Shown here: piece after piece, positions 1-5,781 of the stretch | Numbering within the stretch: position 1 is the first letter of the stretch | How the letters are laid out: every line of letters begins with the position of its first letter | Assembly: GCA_030618945.1 (NCBI GenBank) | Contig: JAUXCI010000171.1 | Location: 1-5,781, forward strand | From: Flavobacteriaceae bacterium | Lineage (GTDB): Bacteria; Bacteroidota; Bacteroidia; Flavobacteriales; Flavobacteriaceae | Length of the DNA stretch: 5,781 bases | Direction: 5' to 3' | Translations under genes and position numbers: made by a program | The notes under the pieces: generated by a model | Seen by the model: only the letters and a program-made list of their open reading frames with translations | Told to the model about the DNA's origin: nothing | Databases searched by the model: none

Positions 1-552
1 ACCTGTTGTATCTACCCTAAATTTATACCAGGTTCCACGGGATAAGACAGAATTATTGACAAAATTTAAAGCGGACTTATTTGAAGAGCTTGCTGAAACT
101 TTCTCATTCAAAGAATAATCTAAGTTAAAGGAAATGATCTTTTTGATTTGGCCATTATCATTGACAAGTGGGCTAAGTGAAAATACGGCAACGGGTTTGT
201 TTTTAACTTTTGTAACTGTAAAATCACTTTTAATTTCTTTAGGGATATCCTTAATATCAATATCTCTAAGACTAGATTGAGGCAGGCTTGAATATTTAAC
301 ATTATTTATTTGGTATTCCAGTATATTTACATTGTTTTGTACCTTGAATAAATGAGTGAATGTTGGAAGTTTAAGTCCGTCAAAAAAATTGTCATAAACC
401 AGAGGCAGGACAATTGATTTATCCTTGTTCAATTGAATAATACTATTATCATTCCATTTGAGCGTAAATGATTTAGATTCAGTATTTTGAGATAAAATCA
501 GCAGGCTCTTAAACAGAAAGAATAAAAAAAAGAAATACTTTTTAAAAAACAT
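1..552 (-). CDS. porU: PorU-type T9SS sortase, N-terminal part (cut by left window edge)
   Basis: This is the first 184 codons of a gene reading leftward from ATG at 552-550 and open to the window edge. Residues 1 to about 22 form a Phe/Leu-rich Sec signal peptide (MFFKKYFFFLFF..., cleavage probably near LSQ-N). A beta-rich, Lys/Asn-rich prodomain-like stretch follows, and residues 168-184 contain the segment SVLSRGTWYKFRVDTTG, which I recognise as the conserved start of the PorU family core just before the gingipain-like (C25 peptidase) domain. PorU is the cell-surface sortase of the type IX secretion system: it removes the C-terminal signal domain of cargo proteins and attaches them to lipopolysaccharide. 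The catalytic Cys/His region lies outside the window and cannot be checked. Its divergent position next to gldJ supports the call; in flavobacteria porV usually follows porU. The identification rests on one motif plus context, so another large surface protein of the same family remains possible. Confidence 0.8.
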   Translation of the reverse strand, partial: MFFKKYFFFLFFLFKSLLILSQNTESKSFTLKWNDNSIIQLNKDKSIVLPLVYDNFFDGLKLPTFTHLFKVQNNVNILEYQINNVKYSSLPQSSLRDIDIKDIPKEIKSDFTVTKVKNKPVAVFSLSPLVNDNGQIKKIISFNLDYSLNEKVSASSSNKSALNFVNNSVLSRGTWYKFRVDTTG

Positions 553-569
553 AAGTGATAGCAAACGTT

Positions 570-601
570 CAAATTTAAATATTTTACAACATTAAACATA
601 A
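570..601 (-). promoter_or_regulatory. Candidate porU promoter (Bacteroidota type)
   Basis: On the minus strand, TAAATTTG (577 to 570) matches the Bacteroidota -7 consensus TAnnTTTG exactly. The -33 TTG is not perfect: the best match at allowed spacing is TTA at 601-599, 21 bases upstream. Transcription would start roughly 10-15 bases before the porU ATG at 552, giving a very short leader. The -7 box is seen directly; promoter function is inferred, and such boxes occur by chance in AT-rich DNA. Confidence 0.35.
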
Positions 602-620
602 TAAACAATTAAAACTATCG

Positions 621-651
621 TTATACAAGCATTGAAGCGGAAATATGTTCG
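621..651 (+). promoter_or_regulatory. Candidate gldJ promoter (weak match)
   Basis: The best plus-strand match to the Bacteroidota promoter in the divergent gap is TATGTTCG at 644-651 (one mismatch to TAnnTTTG), with TTA at 621-623 and a 20-base spacer in place of TTG. It would give a leader of roughly 60 bases before the gldJ ATG at 719. The remainder of the 553-718 gap shows no other clear motif; a seven-base ACGTTCA occurs at 565-571 and 672-678 but is too short to mean much. Confidence 0.25.
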
Positions 652-718
652 GGTGAATCTGATATATTATGACGTTCAGAAGTTTTAGTATTTATCTAAA
701 AATTAGTTAATCAAAATT

Positions 719-2392
719 ATGAAAAAGTTTAGCAGTAACAAGGTACTACTCCTATTATTAACCACTGTGCTTATGGCGAGTTGCAGTAAAAGTAATAAGA
801 GTGTTTCCACTTTAACAGGTTGGGAGTATAACAATCCCAAGTATGGTGGTTTTCAGGCTAACGCCAACTATAGAGAACTTGGACCACCACCTGGAATGGT
901 ATTGATTGAAGGAGGTACGTTTACAATGGGTAGCGTTCAGGATGATGTGATGTTTGACTGGAATACAACCCCTGTAAAACAACAAGTGCGCTCATTTTAT
1001 ATGGATGAAGCGGAAGTAACAAATATTGAGTATTTATTATACTTGCAGTATTTGGAAAAAGTTTTTCCACCTTCTGATGACACCTACAGAAAAATATATC
1101 AGGCTGCATTGCCTGACACTTTAGTGTGGAGAAACACTTTAGGATTCAATGAGTTATTGACTGAAAATTATCTGAGACACCCTGCTTATGCCGAGTATCC
1201 GGTGGTTGGAGTTTCCTGGAGACAGGCTGCTGAATTCTGTAAATGGAGAACTGACAGAGTAAATGAGAAAATCTTAATAGATAAAGGAGTATTGCATACA
1301 TTATTCGATATGGATTCAATTAAAGTGGAGGGTGCAAACCGTTTTGATTCAGAGACTTATTTGACAAATCCAAACCTATTATTTGATGGGGATTCAACGA
1401 TCTATTATAAAGGGATTCGTGATTTTTCTAAGAAAGACGAGAAGAAATCAGAAGGTAGTTTTACCGGACGTCACGTAAAGACCTCAGACGGGATTCTCGC
1501 TCAAAGGTTTAGATTACCAACTGAGACAGAATGGGAATACGCTGCAAAAGCCTTAATTGAAAACAGGGAATACAACAGTATCAGAGGAAGAAAGAAATAT
1601 TCTTGGAATGGAGGAACTACCAGGGAAACTTCAAGGAGATACCAGGGAGATCAAATGGCTAATTTCAAACAAGGTAAAGGAGATTATAGTGGTTTAGCCG
1701 GATGGAGTAATGATGGAGCTGATATTACCATGAAAATTAAGTCTTACAAGCCAAATGCTTTTGGATTGTACGATATGAGTGGAAACGTAGCAGAATGGGT
1801 GGCAGATGTTTACCGACCTATGATTGATAATGACGCTAATGATTTTAGTTACTTTAGAGGAAACGTATTTGAAAAGAAGAAAATAGATAAAGAGGGTAAT
1901 GTAGTTGTGGTTGATTACAATAATATTGAGTTTGATACCCTGGATAACGGTAAAATTGTTCCTAAGAATTTACCGGGAAGTATAAAGTATGTTCCAGTAA
2001 CAAACAGAGATGCTTTTATGAGAAGAAATTATGAGAAGGCTTATAATATTGATAGCCGAGATGGAGATCTAGCATCTACCAAACAATATTTCAGGGATGA
2101 GGATGATACGGAAGAGAAACCAAGGATGTATAATTCACCAAAAATTCCTAGGCAAATAGGTGAAAGTGGATTGATTATCCAACAGTATGATACAAAAACA
2201 AGAACCACCTTAATCAGTGATCAAACAAGAGTATACAAAGGAGGTTCATGGAATGACAGAGCCTATTGGATGGATCCTGCACAAAGAAGATATTTGCCAG
2301 AATATATGGCTACAAACTATATCGGTTTTAGATGTGCAACTGATAAACTTGGTCAGATGTCATATTCGAGAAGAAGAAAATCAGGGAAATAA
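719..2392 (+). CDS. gldJ: GldJ, gliding motility / T9SS-associated lipoprotein
   Basis: Complete 557-residue protein, close to the usual GldJ length. Residues 1-21 are a lipoprotein signal peptide with lipobox MAS-C, so Cys22 is the lipidated first mature residue. The following SKSNK is not acidic, so it lacks a Bacteroidota surface-export signal; this fits a lipoprotein on the periplasmic face of the outer membrane. The rest is an FGE/SUMF1-like fold split by insertions: GMVLIEGGTFTMGS (59-72), VVGVSWRQAAEFCKW (162-176), RFRLPTETEWEYAAK (263-277), NAFGLYDMSGNVAEW (346-360) and YKGGSWNDRAYW (506-517) ending in GFRCATD (536-542). The stretch after KGGSW lacks the catalytic cysteine pair of true formylglycine-generating enzymes, so a structural role is expected. 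In Flavobacterium johnsoniae GldJ is required for gliding and, through GldK stability, for T9SS function. An in-frame TAG at 704-706 excludes a longer start; there is no Shine-Dalgarno sequence. Tandem TAA stops end the gene. GldK, a paralogue, is the main alternative. Confidence 0.93.
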   Translation: MKKFSSNKVLLLLLTTVLMASCSKSNKSVSTLTGWEYNNPKYGGFQANANYRELGPPPGMVLIEGGTFTMGSVQDDVMFDWNTTPVKQQVRSFYMDEAEVTNIEYLLYLQYLEKVFPPSDDTYRKIYQAALPDTLVWRNTLGFNELLTENYLRHPAYAEYPVVGVSWRQAAEFCKWRTDRVNEKILIDKGVLHTLFDMDSIKVEGANRFDSETYLTNPNLLFDGDSTIYYKGIRDFSKKDEKKSEGSFTGRHVKTSDGILAQRFRLPTETEWEYAAKALIENREYNSIRGRKKYSWNGGTTRETSRRYQGDQMANFKQGKGDYSGLAGWSNDGADITMKIKSYKPNAFGLYDMSGNVAEWVADVYRPMIDNDANDFSYFRGNVFEKKKIDKEGNVVVVDYNNIEFDTLDNGKIVPKNLPGSIKYVPVTNRDAFMRRNYEKAYNIDSRDGDLASTKQYFRDEDDTEEKPRMYNSPKIPRQIGESGLIIQQYDTKTRTTLISDQTRVYKGGSWNDRAYWMDPAQRRYLPEYMATNYIGFRCATDKLGQMSYSRRRKSGK

Positions 2393-2414
2393 TAAATATA
2401 TCATTTAAGATTAT

Positions 2415-2453
2415 AAAAACTCAATATCACTTTTGGATATTGAGTTTTTTTTT
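2415..2453 (+). terminator. Strong intrinsic terminator after gldJ
   Basis: A perfect inverted repeat pairs AAAAACTCAATATC (2415-2428) with GATATTGAGTTTTT (2436-2449) around a 7-base loop, ACTTTTG. A run of nine T follows the base of the stem (2445-2453, partly paired with the A-run). It lies 22 bases after the gldJ stop and should end the gldJ transcript, uncoupling it from murF. Confidence 0.88.
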
Positions 2454-2460
2454 ACATTTA
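2433..2460 (+). promoter_or_regulatory. Candidate murF promoter overlapping the gldJ terminator
   Basis: TTG at 2433-2435, in the loop of the gldJ terminator, is followed after 17 bases by TACATTTA (2453-2460), a one-mismatch fit to the Bacteroidota -7 box TAnnTTTG; both spacing and -33 element are acceptable. The predicted start of transcription falls at about 2463-2466, essentially on the murF ATG (2465), implying a leaderless or nearly leaderless mRNA. Sequence matches are seen; promoter activity is inferred. The alternative is read-through from gldJ. Confidence 0.35.
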
Positions 2461-2464
2461 CTTT

Positions 2465-3742
2465 ATGAGAATAGAAGCGTTATACCAGCTGTATAAAAAA
2501 AGTTATAAAGTTGTAAAAGATACCAGGGAAGATGTAAATAATTCTATTTATTTTTCCTTGAAAGGAGATAGTTTTGATGGAAATAAATATGCATTGCAAG
2601 CCCTTAACAAGGGTGCCAGTTATGCCATTATTGACAAGAAGGAGTATATGATTGACGACAGAACGATACTGGTTGACGATGCGTTGAAATGCCTTCAGGA
2701 TTTGGCGAGATATCATCGGCAGCAGTTAAATATTCCAATTCTGGCTTTGACAGGCAGCAATGGTAAGACTACGACCAAAGAACTGATCAATGCGGTTTTG
2801 CAAAAAAAATATAACTGTTTTTCGACAAGGGGAAACCTCAATAATCATATTGGTGTTCCTTTAACGCTGTTGAATATGACTCCTGAACATAATTTTGGTG
2901 TGGTTGAAATGGGAGCTAATCACTTGAATGAAATTGAGACATTGTGTAATATTGCTTTACCGGATTATGGTTATATAACTAATTTTGGCAGGGTTCACCT
3001 TGAGGGATTTGGAAGTTTTGAGGGGGTAATTAGAGGTAAAACGGAAATGTATAGGCATTTGAAAAATCGTCAAAAACACGTTTTTGTCAACCTAACAGAT
3101 GATCTTCAGATGGAATACTCAAAAGGGATGAAAAGAATTTATTTTGGCTCAGATGATGCAAAATATCATGCCCGGTTCATCAAAGCTGATCCTTTTGTGA
3201 CAATTGATTTTGATGGACTAAGGATCAAAAGTAACCTTATCGGGGCTTATAACTACAGTAATATAGCAGCAGCCCTATGTATTGGTAAATATTTTGAGAT
3301 TGAAACGGTTGAATTAAAAGAAGCGATCGAAAGCTTTGTCCCAACTGACAATAGATCTCAGATTATTGAGAAATCGACAAATAAAATAATTCTCGATGCC
3401 TATAATGCGAACCCAAATAGCATGGATGCGGCCGTAACTAATCTGGCGGGTTTATCCGACAAGAATAAAATAGCCATTTTGGGTGATATGTATGAAATTG
3501 GCGACGATGCTCTAATGGAACACCAGATAATAGCTGATTTACTTGCAAAGTCAGATATAGACAAGGCCTTTCTCATTGGGGATTCATTTTATAAAACAAA
3601 AATAAATGATCAAAAAATTCAAAAATTTCAGAACTATGAGATTTTTAAAAAGCATCTTGAAGGTTTAACTTTTCAGCATAGTACCTTACTGATAAAAGCT
3701 TCGCGAGGAATGGCTCTAGAAAGAGTTTTGGAATTGATTTGA
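2465..3742 (+). CDS. murF: MurF, UDP-MurNAc-tripeptide--D-Ala-D-Ala ligase
   Basis: Complete 425-residue cytoplasmic Mur ligase, a normal length for Bacteroidota MurF. It adds D-alanyl-D-alanine to the UDP-MurNAc-tripeptide using ATP, the last cytoplasmic step in making the peptidoglycan pentapeptide precursor. Domain order is visible: N-terminal UDP-substrate domain (about 1-90); central ATPase domain with P-loop GSNGKTTTK (97-105), TRGNLNNHIGVPLTLL (121-136), VVEMGANH (146-153) and ITNFGRVHLEGFGSFEGV (171-188), followed by GKTE (191-194), the usual place of the carbamylated lysine; and C-terminal domain with DAYNANPNSMDAA (311-323), ILGDMYEIG (338-346) and KASRGMALERVL (411-422). DAYNANP and the substrate-domain pattern favour MurF over MurC, MurD or MurE. 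The ATG lies 11 bases after the terminator T-tract and has no Shine-Dalgarno sequence. No other mur or division genes are next to it here, so it is outside a dcw cluster in this window. It converges with the next gene. Confidence 0.95.
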   Translation: MRIEALYQLYKKSYKVVKDTREDVNNSIYFSLKGDSFDGNKYALQALNKGASYAIIDKKEYMIDDRTILVDDALKCLQDLARYHRQQLNIPILALTGSNGKTTTKELINAVLQKKYNCFSTRGNLNNHIGVPLTLLNMTPEHNFGVVEMGANHLNEIETLCNIALPDYGYITNFGRVHLEGFGSFEGVIRGKTEMYRHLKNRQKHVFVNLTDDLQMEYSKGMKRIYFGSDDAKYHARFIKADPFVTIDFDGLRIKSNLIGAYNYSNIAAALCIGKYFEIETVELKEAIESFVPTDNRSQIIEKSTNKIILDAYNANPNSMDAAVTNLAGLSDKNKIAILGDMYEIGDDALMEHQIIADLLAKSDIDKAFLIGDSFYKTKINDQKIQKFQNYEIFKKHLEGLTFQHSTLLIKASRGMALERVLELI

Positions 3743-3757
3743 TGACTACCAGTCATC
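3741..3757. other. Perfect hairpin spanning both convergent stop codons
   Basis: GATGACT (3741-3747) and AGTCATC (3751-3757) are exact reverse complements separated by three bases, ACC. The hairpin includes the last two bases of the murF TGA and all of the opposing TAG (3748-3746). Neither strand has a T-tract after it, so it is not a classical intrinsic terminator. It may slow RNA polymerase or protect 3' ends of the two convergent messages. Confidence 0.45.
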
Positions 3758-4276
3758 TTCGTCAACTTCTATTTTGTTGTTATTGACATAATAAGTTAAA
3801 CTCGTAATGGCAGTAGTCATTTCTTTGTCAATAGGTTCTTCAATATAAATTTGATATTCAGACGGAAATCTTTCTATATAAGTTTTAAGAGAAATAGCCT
3901 GCAAGTCTCCTTTAGTCATTTTTCCGACCCTAAAATTATAGAAGTCATATTTAAAACGGTTGTCTTTGACCTTTATATTGACATCAAAAAACAATTCAAC
4001 ATCTATATCTTTCTTTATAAGCCTCCAGGTGAAGGAGTAAGAGTTTAATTGTTCAAGGCCTATTGAGTCCTGATTAACCGGAGCAATTTCATTATAATAA
4101 ATTCCTACCCAGTCTTTGGCTCTTTGATTGATTTCTGAACTGCTAATTCCATCGGCCCTGGCCACATCTTCATATCTGTAATCGCCAGTTTCGCCGTCAA
4201 TCATGATTAATTGGGCTGAGCTTACATAAAAAGATAAAAATAAAATGAGGGGGGTAATTATTTTTCTTTTTTTCAT
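3746..4276 (-). CDS. Exported DUF4468-like protein of unknown function
   Basis: A 176-residue protein read leftward from ATG at 4276-4274. Residues 1-21 form a Sec signal peptide (MKKRK, hydrophobic ITPLILFLSFYV, then SSA-Q as likely cleavage site), so it is periplasmic or surface-exposed; no lipobox cysteine is present. The mature part begins with an Asp/Gly-rich turn (IDGETGDYRYEDVA, 26-39), then GISSSEINQRAKDWVGIYY (43-61), a helix ending in an aromatic pair, and alternating beta strands (VELFFDVNIKVKDNRFKYDFYNFRV, about 93-117), and ends in an acidic tail, VDEDDW. This layout resembles the DUF4468 family (TBP-like fold) of small exported Bacteroidota proteins, whose role is not known; the family call is from memory of its pattern. 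A longer start at 4306 would add ten residues in front of the signal peptide and lie inside a terminator hairpin, so I prefer 4276. It faces murF tail to tail with a 3-base gap and follows argS on the same strand after 122 bases. Confidence 0.75.
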   Translation of the reverse strand: MKKRKIITPLILFLSFYVSSAQLIMIDGETGDYRYEDVARADGISSSEINQRAKDWVGIYYNEIAPVNQDSIGLEQLNSYSFTWRLIKKDIDVELFFDVNIKVKDNRFKYDFYNFRVGKMTKGDLQAISLKTYIERFPSEYQIYIEEPIDKEMTTAITSLTYYVNNNKIEVDEDDW

Positions 4277-4288
4277 AATAATTTCAAT

Positions 4289-4319
4289 AAAAAAATACAC
4301 CAGCATAACAGTGTATTTT
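4289..4319 (-). terminator. Intrinsic terminator between argS and the DUF4468-like gene
   Basis: Reading leftward, AAAATACAC (4319-4311) pairs perfectly with GTGTATTTT (4300-4292) around a 10-base loop, and the stem runs into seven consecutive T (4295-4289). It lies 80 bases after the argS stop and ends only 12 bases before the preferred ATG at 4276 of the next gene. It probably ends the argS message; its closeness to the start codon leaves little room for a separate promoter below it. The stem also precedes TTTT on the plus strand, but no plus-strand gene ends here. Confidence 0.72.
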
Positions 4320-4376
4320 ACATAAATTAAGCTTGCTAAGGTATTAATTTTATTTTATTTATCAAATAAGATAAAT

Positions 4377-4395
4377 AGATTAAGCGCTTTAATCT
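4377..4395 (-). terminator. Weak hairpin directly after the argS stop
   Basis: On the minus strand AGATTAA and TTAATCT form a perfect 7-base stem around AGCGC, starting three bases after the argS TAA. The downstream sequence ATTTATCTTATTT is T-rich but interrupted, so termination here would be weak; it may stabilise the 3' end or assist the better terminator at 4289-4319. Confidence 0.35.
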
Positions 4396-4398
4396 CAA

Positions 4399-5781
4399 TT
4401 ACATTCTATCAGGCACTTTAATTCCTAAAAGTAAAAATGACGATTTAATGACATTGCCCACCATATAAGAAATTTGCACACGGGTGTCTTTATCATTCTC
4501 ATTATCGGCACCAAATATAGGAACGCTTTGATAGAACGAATTATAGCCTTTCACCAATTCATAGGTGTAATTGGCAATTAGGGCCGGGCTTAAATTATCC
4601 GCCGCATTTTGGATAACGGTTGGGTAATTCTGCAATAATTTAATCAATTCCTTCTCTTTAGGATGCAAGATTGATGTCACAACATCATGTTTTGTATCAA
4701 AATTTGCTTTTCTGAGAATTGACTGAATTCGGGCATAAGTATATTGAATGAAAGGGCCCGTATTTCCATTAAAATCAATGGACTCTCTTGGGTCGAATAG
4801 AATGCGTTTTTTGGGATCAACTTTTAAAATAAAATATTTCAAGGCACCTAGACCAATGGTTTTGTATAATTTTGATTTTTCCTTATCACTGTACCCGTCC
4901 AGTTTACCCAGTTCCTGAGATATGTCACCAGCAGTTGTTGTCATTTCCATCATTAGGTCATCGGCATCTACTACCGTGCCTTCTCGTGACTTCATTTTAC
5001 CTTCCGGAAGGTCAACCATACCATATGACAGGTGGTGTAAATTCTTTGCCCAGTCATAGCCCATCTTTTTCAGAATCAAAAACAATACTTTAAAATGATA
5101 ATCCTGCTCGTTTCCAACAGTATAGACAAGACCTCTTATATCAGGGAAATCTTTGATGCGTTGGATCGCGGTTCCTATGTCTTGTGTCATATAAACAGCA
5201 GTCCCATCAGCTCTTAGTACAATTTTTTCATCCAGACCTTCATCCGTTAAATCAATCCAAACAGAACCATCTTCTTTTTTATAAAAAATACCTTTCTCCA
5301 AGCCTTGAGCTACAACTTCTTTTCCAAGTAAATAAGTGTTACTCTCATAATAATTAGTGTCAAAATTAACACCTAAGGCTGCGTAACTCTCGTCAAAACC
5401 TTTATAAACCCACTGATTCATTGTTTTCCAAAGTGTTACAGTAGCCTCGTCGCCTGCTTCCCATTTTAGCAACATTTTTTTGGCTTCTAGTAAAATTGGA
5501 GCAGTTTTTTTTGCATCTTCAATATCTTTTCCTTTAGCAACCAATTGAGCAATTTCCTTTTTGTATTCCTGATCAAATTTCACATAATAATTTCCAACTA
5601 ATTTATCACCTTTTAAGCCGGTACTCTGAGGAGTTTCACCCTGACCATATTTTTCCCAGGCCAGCATACTTTTACAGATATGGATTCCCCGGTCATTGAT
5701 TATTTGGGTTTTATAAACTTTTTTACCCGAAGCTTTGATGATTTCTGCCACAGAATACCCCAATAAATTATTACGAATATG
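4399..5781 (-). CDS. argS: Arginyl-tRNA synthetase, C-terminal part (cut by right window edge)
   Basis: The frame is open to the right edge and gives 460 residues of ArgS, a cytoplasmic class I enzyme that charges tRNA-Arg with arginine using ATP. The fragment begins HIRNNLLGYSVAEI, the end of the class I HIGH signature in its ArgS form, so roughly 120-130 N-terminal residues (tRNA-interacting N-domain and first part of the Rossmann fold) lie outside. Other hallmarks, numbered in the fragment: INDRGIHICKSMLAW (28-42), LRADGTAVYMTQDIGTA (189-205), GNEQDYHFKVLF (223-234), the KMSKS-equivalent KMKSREG (262-268, bases 4998-4978), FNGNTGPFIQYTYAR (337-351) that starts the helical DALR anticodon-binding domain, and a C-terminus ending VPDRM, typical of ArgS. 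A TTG at 5763-5761 is an ordinary Leu codon inside the HIGH motif region and not a start. No frameshift or lost residue is seen. The gene is followed by a hairpin and a terminator. Confidence 0.96.
   Translation of the reverse strand, partial: HIRNNLLGYSVAEIIKASGKKVYKTQIINDRGIHICKSMLAWEKYGQGETPQSTGLKGDKLVGNYYVKFDQEYKKEIAQLVAKGKDIEDAKKTAPILLEAKKMLLKWEAGDEATVTLWKTMNQWVYKGFDESYAALGVNFDTNYYESNTYLLGKEVVAQGLEKGIFYKKEDGSVWIDLTDEGLDEKIVLRADGTAVYMTQDIGTAIQRIKDFPDIRGLVYTVGNEQDYHFKVLFLILKKMGYDWAKNLHHLSYGMVDLPEGKMKSREGTVVDADDLMMEMTTTAGDISQELGKLDGYSDKEKSKLYKTIGLGALKYFILKVDPKKRILFDPRESIDFNGNTGPFIQYTYARIQSILRKANFDTKHDVVTSILHPKEKELIKLLQNYPTVIQNAADNLSPALIANYTYELVKGYNSFYQSVPIFGADNENDKDTRVQISYMVGNVIKSSFLLLGIKVPDRM

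Noticed and set aside
120..302. Minus-strand 60-codon frame
   Set aside because: It is a shifted frame within porU, whose reading frame is open from 552 to 1 with a signal peptide and family motif.
565..678. Direct repeat ACGTTCA (565-571 and 672-678) as a shared operator
   Set aside because: Seven bases with a palindromic AACGTT-like core are expected by chance; there is no extended match or third copy.
719..2392. Active sulfatase-modifying (formylglycine-generating) enzyme or part of a sulfatase system
   Set aside because: Catalytic cysteines are missing, no sulfatase gene is nearby, and length, lipobox and neighbours fit GldJ.
2217..2408. Plus-strand 63-codon frame overlapping the end of gldJ
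   Set aside because: It is out of frame with the conserved GldJ C-terminal domain (KGGSW...GFRC) and has no recognisable features.
4277..4306. Longer start (ATG at 4306) for the DUF4468-like gene
   Set aside because: It adds MLVYFFIEII before a normal MKKRK signal peptide and overlaps the terminator hairpin; ATG at 4276 fits better.
4872..5093. Plus-strand 73-codon frame antisense to argS
   Set aside because: It overlaps the KMKSREG region of argS on the other strand; its Pro/Ser/His-rich composition is typical of a shadow frame.
5761..5763. TTG start giving a 454-residue ArgS reading frame
   Set aside because: The frame continues upstream to the window edge with HIRNNL, the rest of the ArgS HIGH-type signature, so TTG is an internal Leu codon and the gene is simply cut by the window.
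1..5781. Mobile elements, CRISPR, toxin-antitoxin, tRNA or phage features
   Set aside because: No terminal repeats, transposase, repeat-spacer pattern, tRNA cloverleaf or phage genes were seen; nearly all of the window is accounted for by conserved genes.

Overview
The window is AT-rich, gene-dense DNA from a member of the Bacteroidota, most likely a gliding or type IX secretion (T9SS)-bearing flavobacterium or close relative. The evidence is a full-length GldJ-type lipoprotein, the divergent start of a PorU-type gene, no Shine-Dalgarno sequences at the starts, and promoter-like TAnnTTTG elements. I recall the gldJ/porU divergent pair, with murF beside gldJ, as a conserved flavobacterial arrangement; I could not check this here.

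Layout from left to right: (1) 1-552, minus strand: first 184 codons of porU, the T9SS sortase-type protein, running off the left edge. (2) 553-718: divergent intergenic region with candidate promoters in both directions. (3) 719-2392, plus strand: complete gldJ, a 557-residue outer-membrane lipoprotein with a formylglycine-generating-enzyme-like fold, followed by a strong intrinsic terminator at 2415-2453. (4) 2465-3742, plus strand: complete murF, the D-Ala-D-Ala-adding ligase of peptidoglycan synthesis, whose start lies only 11 bases after the terminator T-tract. (5) 3746-4276, minus strand: a small exported protein resembling the DUF4468 family, tail-to-tail with murF with 3 bases between the stop codons. 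(6) 4277-4398: a gap with two hairpins, one of them a good intrinsic terminator for argS. (7) 4399-5781, minus strand: the C-terminal 460 codons of argS, cut by the right edge within the HIGH signature motif.

GldJ and PorU belong to the same cell-surface machinery (gliding and T9SS); PorU processes T9SS cargo at the cell surface and GldJ is needed for a stable gliding/secretion complex. MurF and ArgS are housekeeping enzymes. I see no mobile element, CRISPR array, tRNA, rRNA or phage signature, and no strong case for an undescribed system. The most unusual features are fine-scale: a possible murF promoter embedded in the gldJ terminator, predicting a nearly leaderless murF mRNA; a terminator 12 bases in front of the DUF4468-like gene; and a perfect hairpin covering both convergent stop codons.
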